A DNA stretch of 64,000 bases from Anolis sagrei (lineage: Eukaryota; Chordata; Lepidosauria; Squamata; Anolidae): the NCBI RefSeq assembly GCF_037176765.1, contig NC_090024.1:59316861-59380860 (forward strand), read 5' to 3'. Both the position numbers and the translations under genes were made by a program. Below the pieces are notes generated by a model. The model was not told the origin of the DNA, ran no database searches, and worked only from the letters and a program-made list of their open reading frames with translations. Below, one piece after another: positions 22,440-35,269 of this stretch. The first letter of the stretch is position 1. Each line of letters opens with the position of its first letter.

Positions 22440-23620
22440 ACTGGACTCAAGCCGAAAGGAAGTTTAGCTGTTGATGTGCTCAGCGGTTTAAGTCTGAAGC
22501 TGCACAACACATAGGAACATGGAATGTTACAAGAATGAATGAATCAGTGAAAGATAGACATAGTAAAATACCAGTAACTGAACGTATACACATTAAAGTA
22601 TTTGAGGTAAGTGAGCTAAAAGGGACAAAAGTGGGACATTTTGAATCGGATAATAAAACCGTATCATATTTTACTCAGGAATTGAAAATCTAAGAAGAAA
22701 TTAAGTGGTGATGATAATGAGAGAAATAGAAAAAGCATGTAAAGGATGTAATGTAATATCTCACCAATTAAAATCAGTAAGACTTCAGGGAAGTCAAACA
22801 ACATAATCAGGTTACAGACCAACTGAAGGATTTCCAAGTGGCTAGGGAGTCAGACAAGGCAACATTTTGTCATCCTGTTTCATTTATATGTAGAAGACCT
22901 ACGTAAAGCTGAATTAAGACTCAGTGGAAGAAGGCATTAAAATTGGAAGAAGGAAAATCAATTTATGATATGCAGATGAACACAGAAAAGACTTGGAATG
23001 AAGAAAGTCAAGGAAGAAAATACCAAGGCAGGTTTACAGCAGAACATTAAAAAAATAATGACCACAGATGGTTTATACAACTTTAAAATAGATGATGAAG
23101 ATTATGTTTTTTCATCCTTTGACTAAGTCATTAATCAAAATGAAGGCTGCAATCAAGAAATCAAAACTAGGACTTGGGAGGAAAGATATGAAGGAATTAA
23201 ACCAAAGTTTTGAAGTTAAATATATAATATTACAGAGTAAATTTAGGATTGTAAATGATATAGGGTTTCTGACTTACAGGTATCGTTGTGAAAGCTGGGC
23301 AATGAAGAAAGTTACAGGGAAAAAATGAATTTATTTCAGATGTGGTGCTAGAAAAGAGTTCTATGGATATCATGGACTGCTAAAAAAAAATGAGTCCCGG
23401 AGCAAATCAAGCCTGAACATTTCCAAGAAAACAGGATGATGAAACAGAGACAGTCAGACTTTGGCCATATCATGAGAAGACATGATTCATAAGAAAAGAT
23501 AATAATGCTAGAGCACAGAAAAAGAAGAAGACTGCATTACAATGGATGGATTCAGGGAAATTATATTTCTGAGTCTGCAAGACCTGAGTGGAGCTGTTGA
23601 TGATAGATGGAATTGAAGGC
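22440..23620 (+). mobile_element. Old RTE/Bov-B LINE, degenerate
   Basis: Pieces in + strand frames recall Bov-B ORF2: reverse transcriptase-like ...GNILSSCFIYMEDLRKAELR, RCESWAMKKVTGKK (the ESWA/ECWA block) and HIMRRHDS near 23460, ending with a WSC-like segment. Many stops are present. It is clearly older than the fragment at 1609-1918. Confidence 0.65.
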
Positions 23621-24559
23621 CTCTCAATAATAGGGTCTCCATAAATCAAAGTCAACTTCATGGCAGGTAACAACAGCAAAGTTAAGCTCATCTGTTCACT
23701 CGTTTTGTATATGTAACCTACAATGAACTTCATGGGAATGAGTGCTTGGAGTTTTGTACAAGTAATTCTTGCAGGATAGTAATTTTTGTAGGTTTCTCCA
23801 AAAGATTGCCTAACTGAGTGGGGAAGTATGTATAAGCTATGTGCTGGCTGTTGTCCATCAAGTTGACTTTGACTAACAGCAACCCTACAGATGAGAAATT
23901 TCAAGAGTCCTAGTCATCAATAAATGTCAAATGCAAAATTATTTTCTCAGTGCACCAAACACTTGTTAGAAAGCTAAAATGCTAGAGAGGATGGGGTTTC
24001 TTATGGGAGGAGGGGGTGGATTTAGTATTAATTAAGTTCCCTGCCAAACAACCAATGTATAGGATAAATGGATATTGCAATTTCAGAGAGATAAATCTTT
24101 CTTGGGTTCAATGAGACATATCCTTGATAACAAGATATAACACTGCAGCCTCAACCATTTTTTCTTTTATACTTAATTTCATCTGTGAAGCATTTTGTAG
24201 CTGAAGTTCTTCAAGCAACATGCAGGACAAAACAGGATCACAAAGAGAGTAAGCACATACCATTGGACTAGAGCCAAAATCTAGGAACGCATCCTATTAA
24301 AATTGGTAGGATTTTTGTTCTGAATTAAAGGCAAACAATGCATTATTATCTAGTGATAAATCTCTGGATGGTAGGAGTAGATTGACAAAAACCTCTTTTA
24401 GTTGTTAACAATAGCAGTAAAACAATGAAGAATTAACCCCATCCACCCACACCTGAATAATACTGCTAAAATGAAGAAAACTTGGGATAACAAGCAAGGA
24501 ATTTCTGTATGGAGGGACTGTGATCTGTTTGAGTTGTCAGAACAAATTTCTGGGCTCGA

Positions 24560-25100
24560 AAACTATTTGAGAAATCTCAGCAATCTACCATATTTACTCA
24601 TGTATAACTCAAAAACTTTTTCTGAAAAACGCAACCCCCCAAAATCTGGATCGATGTATGCACAGGTCAGTGCTGGGATAGGGAACCAGTGCAAAGGGAG
24701 AAACAAGAGGATCAGGGAAGAAGCCCCTCTTGACGTGGTGGGGCAAGGAAACTGCACTCACTCCTTTGTCCAAACTGGACGGAGGCAAGGCAGTGCTCTC
24801 TCCTTTCTCATGTTCACTTTCAGAAGCAATGTAGGGAAAACCAAAGAATGCAGCAGAGGGGCAATGACCACTTTCAGTCGGAGATTACTAAAAAGCCTCT
24901 CTGCCTCTTATTAAAAATGGCTGTCACAATCTCTCTACAGAAAAGCTTATGTATTAAGCTCTGATTAAAAATGGCCACTTTTCTCCGCCATCTTGGGCTC
25001 CAAAAATGGTGAGCATTTTGCTTTTTTGGGGCTCCCTCATTAAGGCCAAAAAAAGGCGAGAAAAGAGAGAGTGCTGCCTCCTTTCTCAAAGATGGACAAG
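24560..25100. repeat. Possible interspersed repeat, unclassified
   Basis: Contains TACTCATGTATAACTCAAAA and several AAAATGGC blocks (AAAAATGGCTGTCAC, AAAAATGGCCACTTT). A similar motif (CATACATGAGAATATATGG, reverse) occurs near 44370. Class and borders cannot be set by eye. Confidence 0.35.
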
Positions 25101-25184
25101 AAAGGGGTAATGATACTTTTTGCTTCTGCCTCTTGAGACTGCCTTCGCACTGGGTCACTAATAGAGACAGGTTACTTTCCCTGG

Positions 25185-28100
25185 TTTTCTCACACACATC
25201 CTTTATTTCAGGCTGCATTCTCATTCATTTTCCTCATTTAAATTCATTTCCCTACCTGGGTGTCTATAGACACAGACATTTTAAGATTGGCAATTTAAAC
25301 CCACATTGTAATTCTTCAAATAAACAGTTCCACTGCTTCTCTTGAGCTCTTCCTTAGTATGTTTTCTCTATGTATTTTTAGAAGAAGAGGAAACTATTTG
25401 TTATGTGCCCTTAAATATTTTCCTCAACCCATGGGATATGGAGAAATCCCTAATTTCGGCCCCAAAAGCTGTCTTTGATTTTTACATATGACTGAAGCAT
25501 GCATGAGAACATATAATAATAATTAAAATCATAATAAAGTGGATTGCATAAGCCAGAAATCTATTTCTAAATTGCATCAGCAGTATTTTAGTCTCATGTC
25601 ATGAACAGCTTGCTAGCTTTAAAATATAAAACAAGCACAACCCATAGCCACTCTATAGATGCAGAGTTCTCAACTCCCAGGAGCACAACACTACAAAAAT
25701 AACACGCTTGCCACAGAGGCACCTTTCCTATTAGTAACTTTCACACCAATTGTCTTTTGAAACACAAGACTGTTTTTAAAAATTTTTGGGTGCTTCCCAT
25801 GAGAGAAATCCTGAAAATCATTCTATCTCTAGAGTGTCTGTTGCAAATGATCAAGAATATGGCCCATTATAAAATAACTCTGAATTTAAAATAGCATAAA
25901 AGAGCATGCAATTTCCCAGATGTACATGAACCACACCTCCCATCATTCCTGTGATGGAAATTACAGCCTAACATCTTAAGGGACATGTATGATCCCGTTT
26001 ACATTTGAGTACCTAAATCAGCTCCGTAAATTGCCCCTATTTGTTACTCACAGTCACAGCTGCTTACCTCTTCATCAAGGCCATTAACTTGTTTCTAGAC
26101 TTACCTTTACTCTATTCTGTCCTGCGTACTGAAGCAGTAGTAAATGTGATTTCTCCTGCTATCCCATAACTGCCTGCAAAGGGTGCTTTATCCCCAGCGC
26201 CAGAGCCCTTCTTCCCAGCCATCACATCTTCCAGTGGTATGGCAACTGAAAGAAAAACTGGTGTTGGAGGCCTGCCGCTATCCTGTGTCGAGTTAAAATT
26301 GGGGTTGGCCACTTTCGGATCTGCTGGCCTGGCGACTGGCACAGGGATGGTAGCGAACCTCCTCACATTACCAGCAGCATCTGGCTGTGTGAGGACAGTG
26401 TGGCCAGGGAGAGGTTTCCAGTCCTGTTTATTCTGAACAGAAGAGCCCACTAAAATGAAAGGTGGTGCACTTCCCTTCTTCCCATCTTCCATCATCACAT
26501 AAGTTGGAGAGGACACTTGTGGTGGATGGCCTTGCTGTATCATCTGCGGCTGTAGATACTGCGGTTGGTCTTTACCACTAGATATGAATAGGGTTGCCTG
26601 GGGAACAGGCGCACCAGTTCCAACAGGTGGAAGGGGTGGTTGAAGTGGTGGTGACTTACGACCTTGTTCGTTCAAATCAGTTAGACAATAGAGAGTCCAC
26701 ACATTAGAATATGGTGGTGGCTGTCCTGGTTCGCTTGTTGCCATGGCTATAAAATAAAAATTTGAAAGAAAATTTGCTGGCATGAAAGTCCATCTACTAG
26801 GATGCATGAACTGCAGTCATACTGTATATCTTTACACGTAACTCTATGCCGCAAGAGGACACATGTTACAGAGAGGAGAGAGTCCCTGAAGAACAGAGAC
26901 TTTGGCATGGCTGAAATGTAGGAACAGCAACAATTGTTGCTAATAGCAACAGAACTTGCATTAAGAGCAAAAGAGGCTTTTCTCTTGATTTTACAGGGTG
27001 GATCAAGCTTATTTCATCTCCTAGCGGTCACTCGATGGAAACCGAAATAAATTGTCAAAGATATGTTTTCTCTTCAGTTGAGTATATATCTTATTTATTT
27101 ACAGTTCCAAGTGCTCCAAAAAACAGATGTGGAAAATGTGTGCCAATTGCACGTCTTACTTCTGCTGCAACACCATTGTTTCTCCTCTCCAGCCATGCCA
27201 GCCTTTTTCTGCCCTTCAGCATTCTCTCTTCTGTAACATGCCTTTATACTTCACCTACCTACTTCCCTAACAGGATATGACTGGATCTGGGGGAAGTATA
27301 CGATCCTAGGGAAGAATCAGGCCAGGTCATTGGGGAAAATGCAGTTAGGAGACCTTCTCCAGCTGAGAACAGGGGTGAACAATTCACTTGCTATTAAAAA
27401 AGTGACATAAATGGAAGAGGCCATATTGCAAAATGAAAACCAGGCCTCCAACATTAGTCCATTCCCTGTAGATGAGCTGGAGAAGGAGGGACCTAATGGG
27501 ACAGCCAGGCAACCACCACCATTTGTTTTAAATGCAAATACCTACATTAGTGTCACGGCTAAGAATCCTTCTCAGAGGTGGGGAATTGGTGATCTTCCAG
27601 CTGCTGTTGGATCACAACTCCATCCTCTCTAGTGAGAGAGACAACAGTGAGCGCTGGTGGGAGTTGTACTTCAACAGTATCTGGGAGGCTACCCACTCCT
27701 CACCTGTGGTTCAAATGTTTGATTTAAAAAAAAAAAGCTACAGTCACCACATCACTTACCCTTAGTTGCTATGAGCACATAGAGAAATTTGGTTCAAGAA
27801 GTATAGTGTACTGTGAGAAAGGTTTAAAACAGTGTTTCTCAACCTTTGACTTTTACACTTCAACTCCCAGAATCCTTGGCCATCTGCCATGCTGCTGGGT
27901 CTCTTGGAAATTGAAGTCTAAAACCCCTGGAAAAACAAAGGTTGAGAGACACTGGTTTAAACGGAGACCAAAAAATGTTACTTTATTTGCCCCAGAACTT
28001 GTTTGCTGAGTGTTGCCCTACTCGATCTATTTACAGATAATAATACAAGACTTGTGATAGGGACAGACAATACTCTTGCAATGTAAAGTTATGAGGCTTA

Positions 28101-31100
28101 CTCACAGTCAACTACACAACTGGAAGCAAAAATTCCTTATGTGCACATCCCATTGAGGCAAGTGGAGTGGGACCTGTAACTCCCCTTATTTGCCTCAGCC
28201 ATGTACTGACATGAGTATTTGCATTTAAACACTTAAGGACTAAGTCCAATGCTGATCCCAACAAGAGTAGATTCACTGAAATGACTGAGATTTACTTAGA
28301 TTAATAAGTCCTGTTCTTTTGAGCAAGTCTCCTCTAGCTGGGATTAACATTGGCCTTAGGCGCAAAGCTCCAGTCCTCAAAATACTTTTCTAGTACAAGT
28401 CCTACTGGTTTTAGCAAGACTTGCACCAGTGCAAGCACATTTGAGGAGATGGAGCAGTTTGCTACTTACAGAGCTACAGTATTACTAAAACAGAAAGAGC
28501 TCAACTTTCTTACCTGACATAATTAAACCTGGGTCAGCTGATTTCAGTTGCTCTGGAGTATCCATCCTGTTAGGGTCACATTCTGCATCATCTGCAGATG
28601 GATCTAGAATGCTAGACAACTGGCCTGCATTTAGTTTAGCTGTTAGAGGATCTAAGAGACATGCTACTGTGTCTACGAAGGGAATGACTATCTGCTGTGG
28701 AAACTGCTCTACATAAGGCGGTGGTAGGGGCTCTCCACCAGCCTCAGGGTCATCATCGCACATGGGTGTAAGATGTATATCGGATGTGAGCTCAATTTCG
28801 CTCGAACAAGTCTCAGCTTTCAATGGGTCTTTATCGGGAGGAGGTGGTGGTGCTGGCGGGGGTGGCTGTTCTTCTAAAAAGGGGTCTGGGGCATCGGGAT
28901 CTACTGCGTCAGCATCAGCAGGTGGTTGCTCAGCCTGACTGCCTGAGAAAGCTACTTCCCCAGGGACGGAGGAATGACTCTGAGTGGCTGACCCAGCCCT
29001 GAGAGAGCGCGCTGAACCCACAGGTGCCATTTCGGCTGGGGCAAGTTCTGCTTCTCCTTCTGCTGGGAAAGATGCTTCTTCTTCCAAAGCTGGTTCTACC
29101 GGGGCAGGTTCGGGTTCGGGTTCGGGTTCAGGTTCGGGTTCAGGCTCAGGCTCAAGCTCAGGTTCAGGTTCAGGTTCAGGTTCAGGTTCGGGCTCAGGTT
29201 CAGGTTCGGGTTCGGGTTCAGGTTCAGAAATGGGTTCGGGTTCAGGTTCGAATTCGGGCTCAGGGGCAGATGCAGGCTCTGCTGGTGCAGGTTCTGCAAG
29301 TGCTTCAGGAGCTACATTATTCTCTGAATTGTGAGATGATGTAGGAAGGGTCTGCACTGAAATTGCCACATCCTTCAATTCAGGTTCAGAACTAACAGTT
29401 TCAACGTTACCTAGCATCTGTGCAGCTAGCTGGGCTGGATCAGCAGGGACATAGGCAAGTCCAGCTCCCTTTTCATCCCCAGCCTTGTCTAGAAATTCAC
29501 CCACACCCGATGGGAATTGGGTTGTCTTGGTGCTCAGTTCACGCAGAGGTTCTTCATTTATCTGGTCCTCTTCAGTGTCAGTTGATTTCTCTTTTCGTTT
29601 GGGTTCACCATGCATTGGTACCGTTTCCAAGTCTGGACGAAATGCATCTCCAACATCGGCCCTTTTGGATCGGGGCACTTGTGCAGCTGTGGCTGTTCCT
29701 TCAGCCCATCCTTCCACTGCAGAGCAAGAAATATGAATAAAGTCAATGGGCTTTTGTCTTAAACCCTGAGAAAGGAACTTTTGGTCCTCCAGACACTCTG
29801 GAATACAAATCCTCCAATGCCTTCTCATTGGCCATGCTAACAATCACTTGTGAGAATTGAAGTCCCCCCTAAAATAAAATAAAAATTGCCCCCGAAAGCC
29901 CTTTAGGGAACATGTGGGTCTCCGTAATTCATTTTGAGGCAAGAAAAGTTTTTTTAATGCAGTTTTTATCTCCTGGGGAGGGGATTCCAAATGTGTGGTC
30001 AAGAGGAGAGCAAAACAATTTTTTAAAGAATTATTTTGAGGGGGGGATGACCCTTGAGTTGCAAAAATAACACTGGGGGAACACATGTCCCACAGGCTGC
30101 ACTTTGCCTGCCCTGATATAGAGAAATAACAATGAAAAATTACCACCTTAGCAGACCAAAAAGCTCCTTGCTCCCTGATTTAAAGAAGATATAGTGTTAC
30201 TCGGAACTACTGTCTGCCAAATCTAATTTGAAAGTTTACTGAATTTATGTATAAGAGAAGAGTCAATAACTTGGTCAACATGGAGCCAAAGCTACGTTGT
30301 TTTATATACCCAAGCATCTTAAATATATTATTATGGGAATTCATTAGAGTCCCATAGGCATTAAATGTATTTATGAATTAGATAGTACATAGTGAATTAG
30401 ATGGTACTATTGATACATATATCTGAAAGTGGTTGAACAAATATATACAGTTCCTCATACATGGCTCTGTTTCAAACTGGAGAACCATTTTAGGAGCAAT
30501 TCCATGTGGATTCAATTCTAGGCACTGGGCTGATTACAATTTTTATGAACGGCTTGGTCAACATACTAGAGGGGATGCTAATCCAATTAGATGGCATAAA
30601 GAAGGAAGTATAATTTAGCTTACAGAATATTGAATGTATTCAAAACAATGTTGATCTGCTGATGGGGATGGGAGTTGTAATCTAAAATGTCCAGAGTTCC
30701 TTATTCCTGCTGCACAGAAACTGCACAGACACTTTTACTAGACGGCCCAAGTGAGAACATGGTGAATCAAGGAAGCCAAGAATGCAAAAACTATCCAATA
30801 TAGCACCTTCCTCTTGTAATAATGTTCTTACACTCCTATTTATGTATAGCCTTTTAGGCTTCCATTGTCATATATGTGAATACAATACAATAATGTATTT
30901 TAGGTAAGCATTCCCTGAACTGAGTGAAGTAACAAGATAACAAACAAAATGGTTCATCCCACTGTGAATGAAAAAACATTAAAACTAGTAATTACAGAGA
31001 ACCAAGTGCATCCAAAATGTAAAAGGGAGGCAGGAAAATGTAAGGCAGAAAGATCATTTCAAGCTAAGCAGCATGTAGGATATTTTTTTAAAACAAATTC

Positions 31101-34100
31101 AGCTCAAAAACATTTCATCCAATACCTGGCTAAGGAGTCTAGAAAACAATGGTTGTGTACAGTCTTACATAGAACTTGAAGGCTTTATAGGATTTTTTAC
31201 CACAACACCCACAATTCCCTAAGCGGCACGGCCTGTGACCATGAAAACTGGTGAAACATTAATATTGGTAATAATGGTTGGAAGCACTTGGAGTTGCAGT
31301 CCAACCATCTCTGACGGGGCACACTTCGTCCACTTTTATGTCATAGATAAGTTAAGCCCTAATTATTATAATGTGGTTACTCTAAATATGATTTAAGTCT
31401 GGTTCTACCATATATAATTCAGACAGAATACCATCCATTTAAAAAGTAATCTCTTGATATTCTGGTTTTATATTATGACCTTGCAAAGAATAATGGGCTT
31501 GATAGGAAAAAAGGGAAAGGCAATGCTTAAGCAGCATTGCCTTGAATGAAAGGCATCCTAGGGACCTCTTGTGGTGGAAAGAAGCTAGCAACACAACACA
31601 GGTGTTTACAAAACAAACCCAAAAGAAGGACAAGGAGAGATCAAGCACACATGGCTTGTGAAGAAAAGGCAGTGTCTATGTGACCCTTCTTTAACCTGTT
31701 AACATAGCATCCAGATGCTTGGGATCTCAATTCCCAAGATCCTTCATTAACTATTAGCTATAAGAAGGCAGAAATGAGTCCATAAGCTACATTGAGGCTA
31801 GCTAGGATGAATAAATTTCTAGCATATGCTTTTATGAACTCAGTCTGCCTCATTGGAAGCATTAACTTCATTAGCTGGATCTCAGGGGATCCCTCTGGGC
31901 AGCTAAACCAGGAAATCCCAATTGGATGGTCCCCCACGAGGGTTTGCTCCAGGGGCAAACCAAGAATGGTCACCTTGAAAGTCCCTGAACAGACTCAGAA
32001 GTGGAGTGGGCAGAACAAAAGGCAATCTGGCAAAATGGCACTACCTAAAAGAATCCTCCACCTTGTGCAACTGCGGAGCAGAACAAACAACTCAGAACCT
32101 GTATGCTTGCCCACAATGCCCTGCCTCATGTACAGAGGAAGAATTGTTTAAAACTACAGACAATGCGGTCGCTGTTGCCGGGTTTTGGTCAAAAATTATT
32201 TAGCCGCTTGTGCTCCTTCTATTTCTATCAGTTTTATACTTGTGTATGCAATGCTTTTGATACAAAATAAATAAATAAAAGCTGGATCTCAAAGTTGTTT
32301 CCCAAAACATCCATGTGCTGAAGAAACTATTATAAATCTGATTAACATCACAGTGATTTTAAAAATATTTATTTATTTATTTATGTTATACCCCACTTTT
32401 TCTCTCTAAAAAAGAGACTCAAAGCAGCTACAGAAAAACCAATACAATACAACTCAAAACCTAAAAATATACTAACATTACAATAGGATTAAATATTAAC
32501 AGCATTAAAAGTAAACCATTGAAACCAATTAAAAATCTATTTATATGCTAAACTGAATAGCAAGATTCTAAACTCTTCCCAAGAACTGGACTAGAAAAAA
32601 ACAGAGCAAAGAAAAGGAGGAAAGATTGCTAGAAGGCCAAAAAGGATAAAGTTGCAAGGAGGAGCCTCATTTCTAGGTGAAAAGGCGGGGATAAATAAAG
32701 ACTAATAAAGGATTAGTTCATTCTTTGTGACTGAGACAGAGGCTGGCATTGACAGAATCATGGCTATGAGTACAATGAAGGAGGGTTTTAAAACTCAATA
32801 TGGATAGATGTCAACATTGATATTGCCACAATTTATCTAGGAGAATTCCTTGTGATTATAGCTACCAAGAACAAAAATACTTTTCCTTAGAGGACGACAA
32901 AGCTATATGTGAAGATTCAGTAAAAAATAAACATGTGCCCTATTTTGAGATCCAAAAGGACTAAGAAAGATGAAAAACACCAAACACTATTTTTTACATG
33001 TTATTAACATGCATAACTTGAAAGATTATTTTTACATATTAAACATATAACCTCAGCAGTAGGCTATAGTGGGGAGTCCTTAGGAGTTGCAATCCAAAAG
33101 AGTAACTTCTTCAGAGCTCAACTAATGTTTATCAGAGTCTTTTGCAGCAAAAATCAATAAAGTTCTGTTGGAGGCTTAAAATGAATGGGCTTATTATAGC
33201 ACAGTGCATCCTGGATCCTAGTCTACAAATGCTGATGCTACAGTAAGAATGAGTTTTTAAGAAGCCAAGTGCTTATAGTTAATAATTTTAGGAGCTCTGT
33301 TCTAAAGATCACATTTTGACTTTTTGCTGCTTTACGTCTGCTAAGACTGCACCATCATGCTAGTGTGCAACAACACTACCACATTTTCCTGAAAATAAGA
33401 CCGGGTCTTACATTAATCTTTGCTCCAAAAGATGCATTAGGACTTACTTTCAGGAGGTGTCTTATTTTTTCATGTACAACCATCTACACTTCTTGTACAA
33501 AAATCTATATTTATTCAATTTTTTTTGTCATGTCAGAAGTTACTTCTGGTGTGAGAGAATTAACCATCTGCAAGGACGTTGCCCAGGGGACGCCCAGATG
33601 ATTTTGATGTTTTTATCATCCTTGTGGGAGGCTTCTCTCATGTCCCCGCATGAGGAGCCGGAGCTGATAGAGGGGGCTCATCCGCCTCTCCCTGGATTCG
33701 AACCTGCGACCTGTCGGTCTTCAGTCCTGCCAGCACAGGGGTTTAACCCACTGCGCCCCCGGGGGCTCCTATTTATTCAAATACAGTCATGTCATTTTCT
33801 TCTGGAACATTGTCATAATATTATGTCAATAATATTATTTATTTATATTTAATTATATATTAATATAATTATTTGATAATTCAATACAGATGCCATGTGT
33901 TGCAATGGATGTACTACTGGTAAATGCGCCCATTTAGCTGGTGATCTTTACTGGGGCTTATTTTTAGGGTAGGGCTTATATTATGAGTATCCTGAAAAAT
34001 TATGCTAGGACTTATTTTCCAGCTAAGTCTCATTTTAGGGGAGGCAGGGTATGTATAGTTCTGACTCCCTGGCTATTGACTGGTTACAATGCAGTGGGCT

Positions 34101-35215
34101 AGGTAGGCTGTTCTTAGCTAAAAGTGCAGCCCATTGCACCTGATATTCATTAATCCACGAACTAACAAAGGGTGACCCTGGTGAGCTTCCAAGAAGAGAT
34201 GGGATATGTTACCTTTAGGATATTAGGACATATAATGGATCCCATTCTTTATTTATGAGAATATTTATACCAAATGATCTCAGGTAAAATCAATACTAGC
34301 AGATTAAAACAGTAAAAATAATTTTAATAGACATATTGAACAAGTTAGAACAAATTCAAAGATTTAAAATAGTTTTTTTAAAGTTGTGCAACTGCTTGTG
34401 TTTGCCTATTTCCCAACAGCAGCCTATTTTCTGGAAGGGAGGTCTGTGTGTCCTTGTGAAAAAAAAAGCTGGCCTAGGGACCACATTGACACAATCTTCA
34501 GAAAGGCACAGCTGCTTGTATAATTCTGTATTTTTATGCTAGTTTACTGTCTTAACAGGATTCAAGATCATGTGCTGTTGTTATTCTTGGAGCTGTCTAA
34601 AATATATAAATATATCACTGAGGTCACAATCTAAATGGGAAATTGGTGCAATCCCTTCACCCCCTGGCCCCAGGACCATTTTTCAGCTTAAAATTCACCC
34701 CGCTATTTTTATTATTTATAGGAAAAGGCTGGCAGGAAAGAGTTAGTGCAGAAGTGGAAAACAACCCCTGCACTACATATCACATTTATCCTATGAATCA
34801 CAGCCACAGCAAGTACTATAATGGCATTTCAGGTACAAAATATTAATAAACACATTAAAATTATTAATATAATTATTGCGGTATTCTACATAACATATAA
34901 TTCCACCAAGAAACTACAGGTAGTCCCCCAATTACAAACATCCGATTTACAAATGACTCATAGTTAAGAAAGAGGGATGAGAAATAGGAAGCAAGACAAA
35001 CCAGCACTCAGAAGGGAAATTCACTCCTGAAACAGGTATCATGGGGAAAAGGTGCATCTACTTTCTCACCAATTCTTGTTTCCGCAACAAGCCATTTTTT
35101 TTTTCAAAATCCAATTATCACAGGGACAGAAAGTGCAGGGAAATCTTCTGAACAGGCGAATAGGCAACAAAGCAGACACCACAGGGGTATTAACCCTTCC
35201 CTAAGCTATCCAAAG

Positions 35216-35269
<54 letters not shown>

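Larger units (their letters stand above)
19196..25184. other. Intergenic region between OSBPL1A and CABYR (tail to tail)
   Basis: 6 kb with LINE tails, a retroelement fragment, simple repeats and an old RTE/Bov-B LINE, listed separately. 20400-21700 and 23900-24550 show no recognisable feature. No coding exon is seen. Confidence 0.6.
26747..28513 (-). other. CABYR intron between CR-A and CR-B
   Basis: 1.8 kb with GTAAGA donor. It contains two short palindromic DNA elements (27573-27714, 27830-27954). The rest is unique and nothing is recognised. Reading through the donor gives only KKVELFLF before a stop, so an unspliced or alternatively ended transcript would encode a CR-A-only protein. Confidence 0.6.

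Noticed and set aside
24471-24914. 147-residue + strand frame
   Set aside because: Lies in a probable interspersed repeat, no domain, no neighbouring splice signals that continue it.
29100-29265. GGTTCGGGTTCAGG-type repeat as interstitial telomere
   Set aside because: The unit is GGTTCR, not TTAGGG, and it is coding for Pro-Glu on the other strand.
28984-29344. Long + strand frames rich in Gly-Ser or Gln-Val opposite CABYR
   Set aside because: They are antisense readings of the CCNGAR repeat in the CABYR exon; no splice or start evidence.
30433-30618. 61-residue frame with [11 protein letters not shown]
   Set aside because: No recognised family, no splice context; treated as chance.
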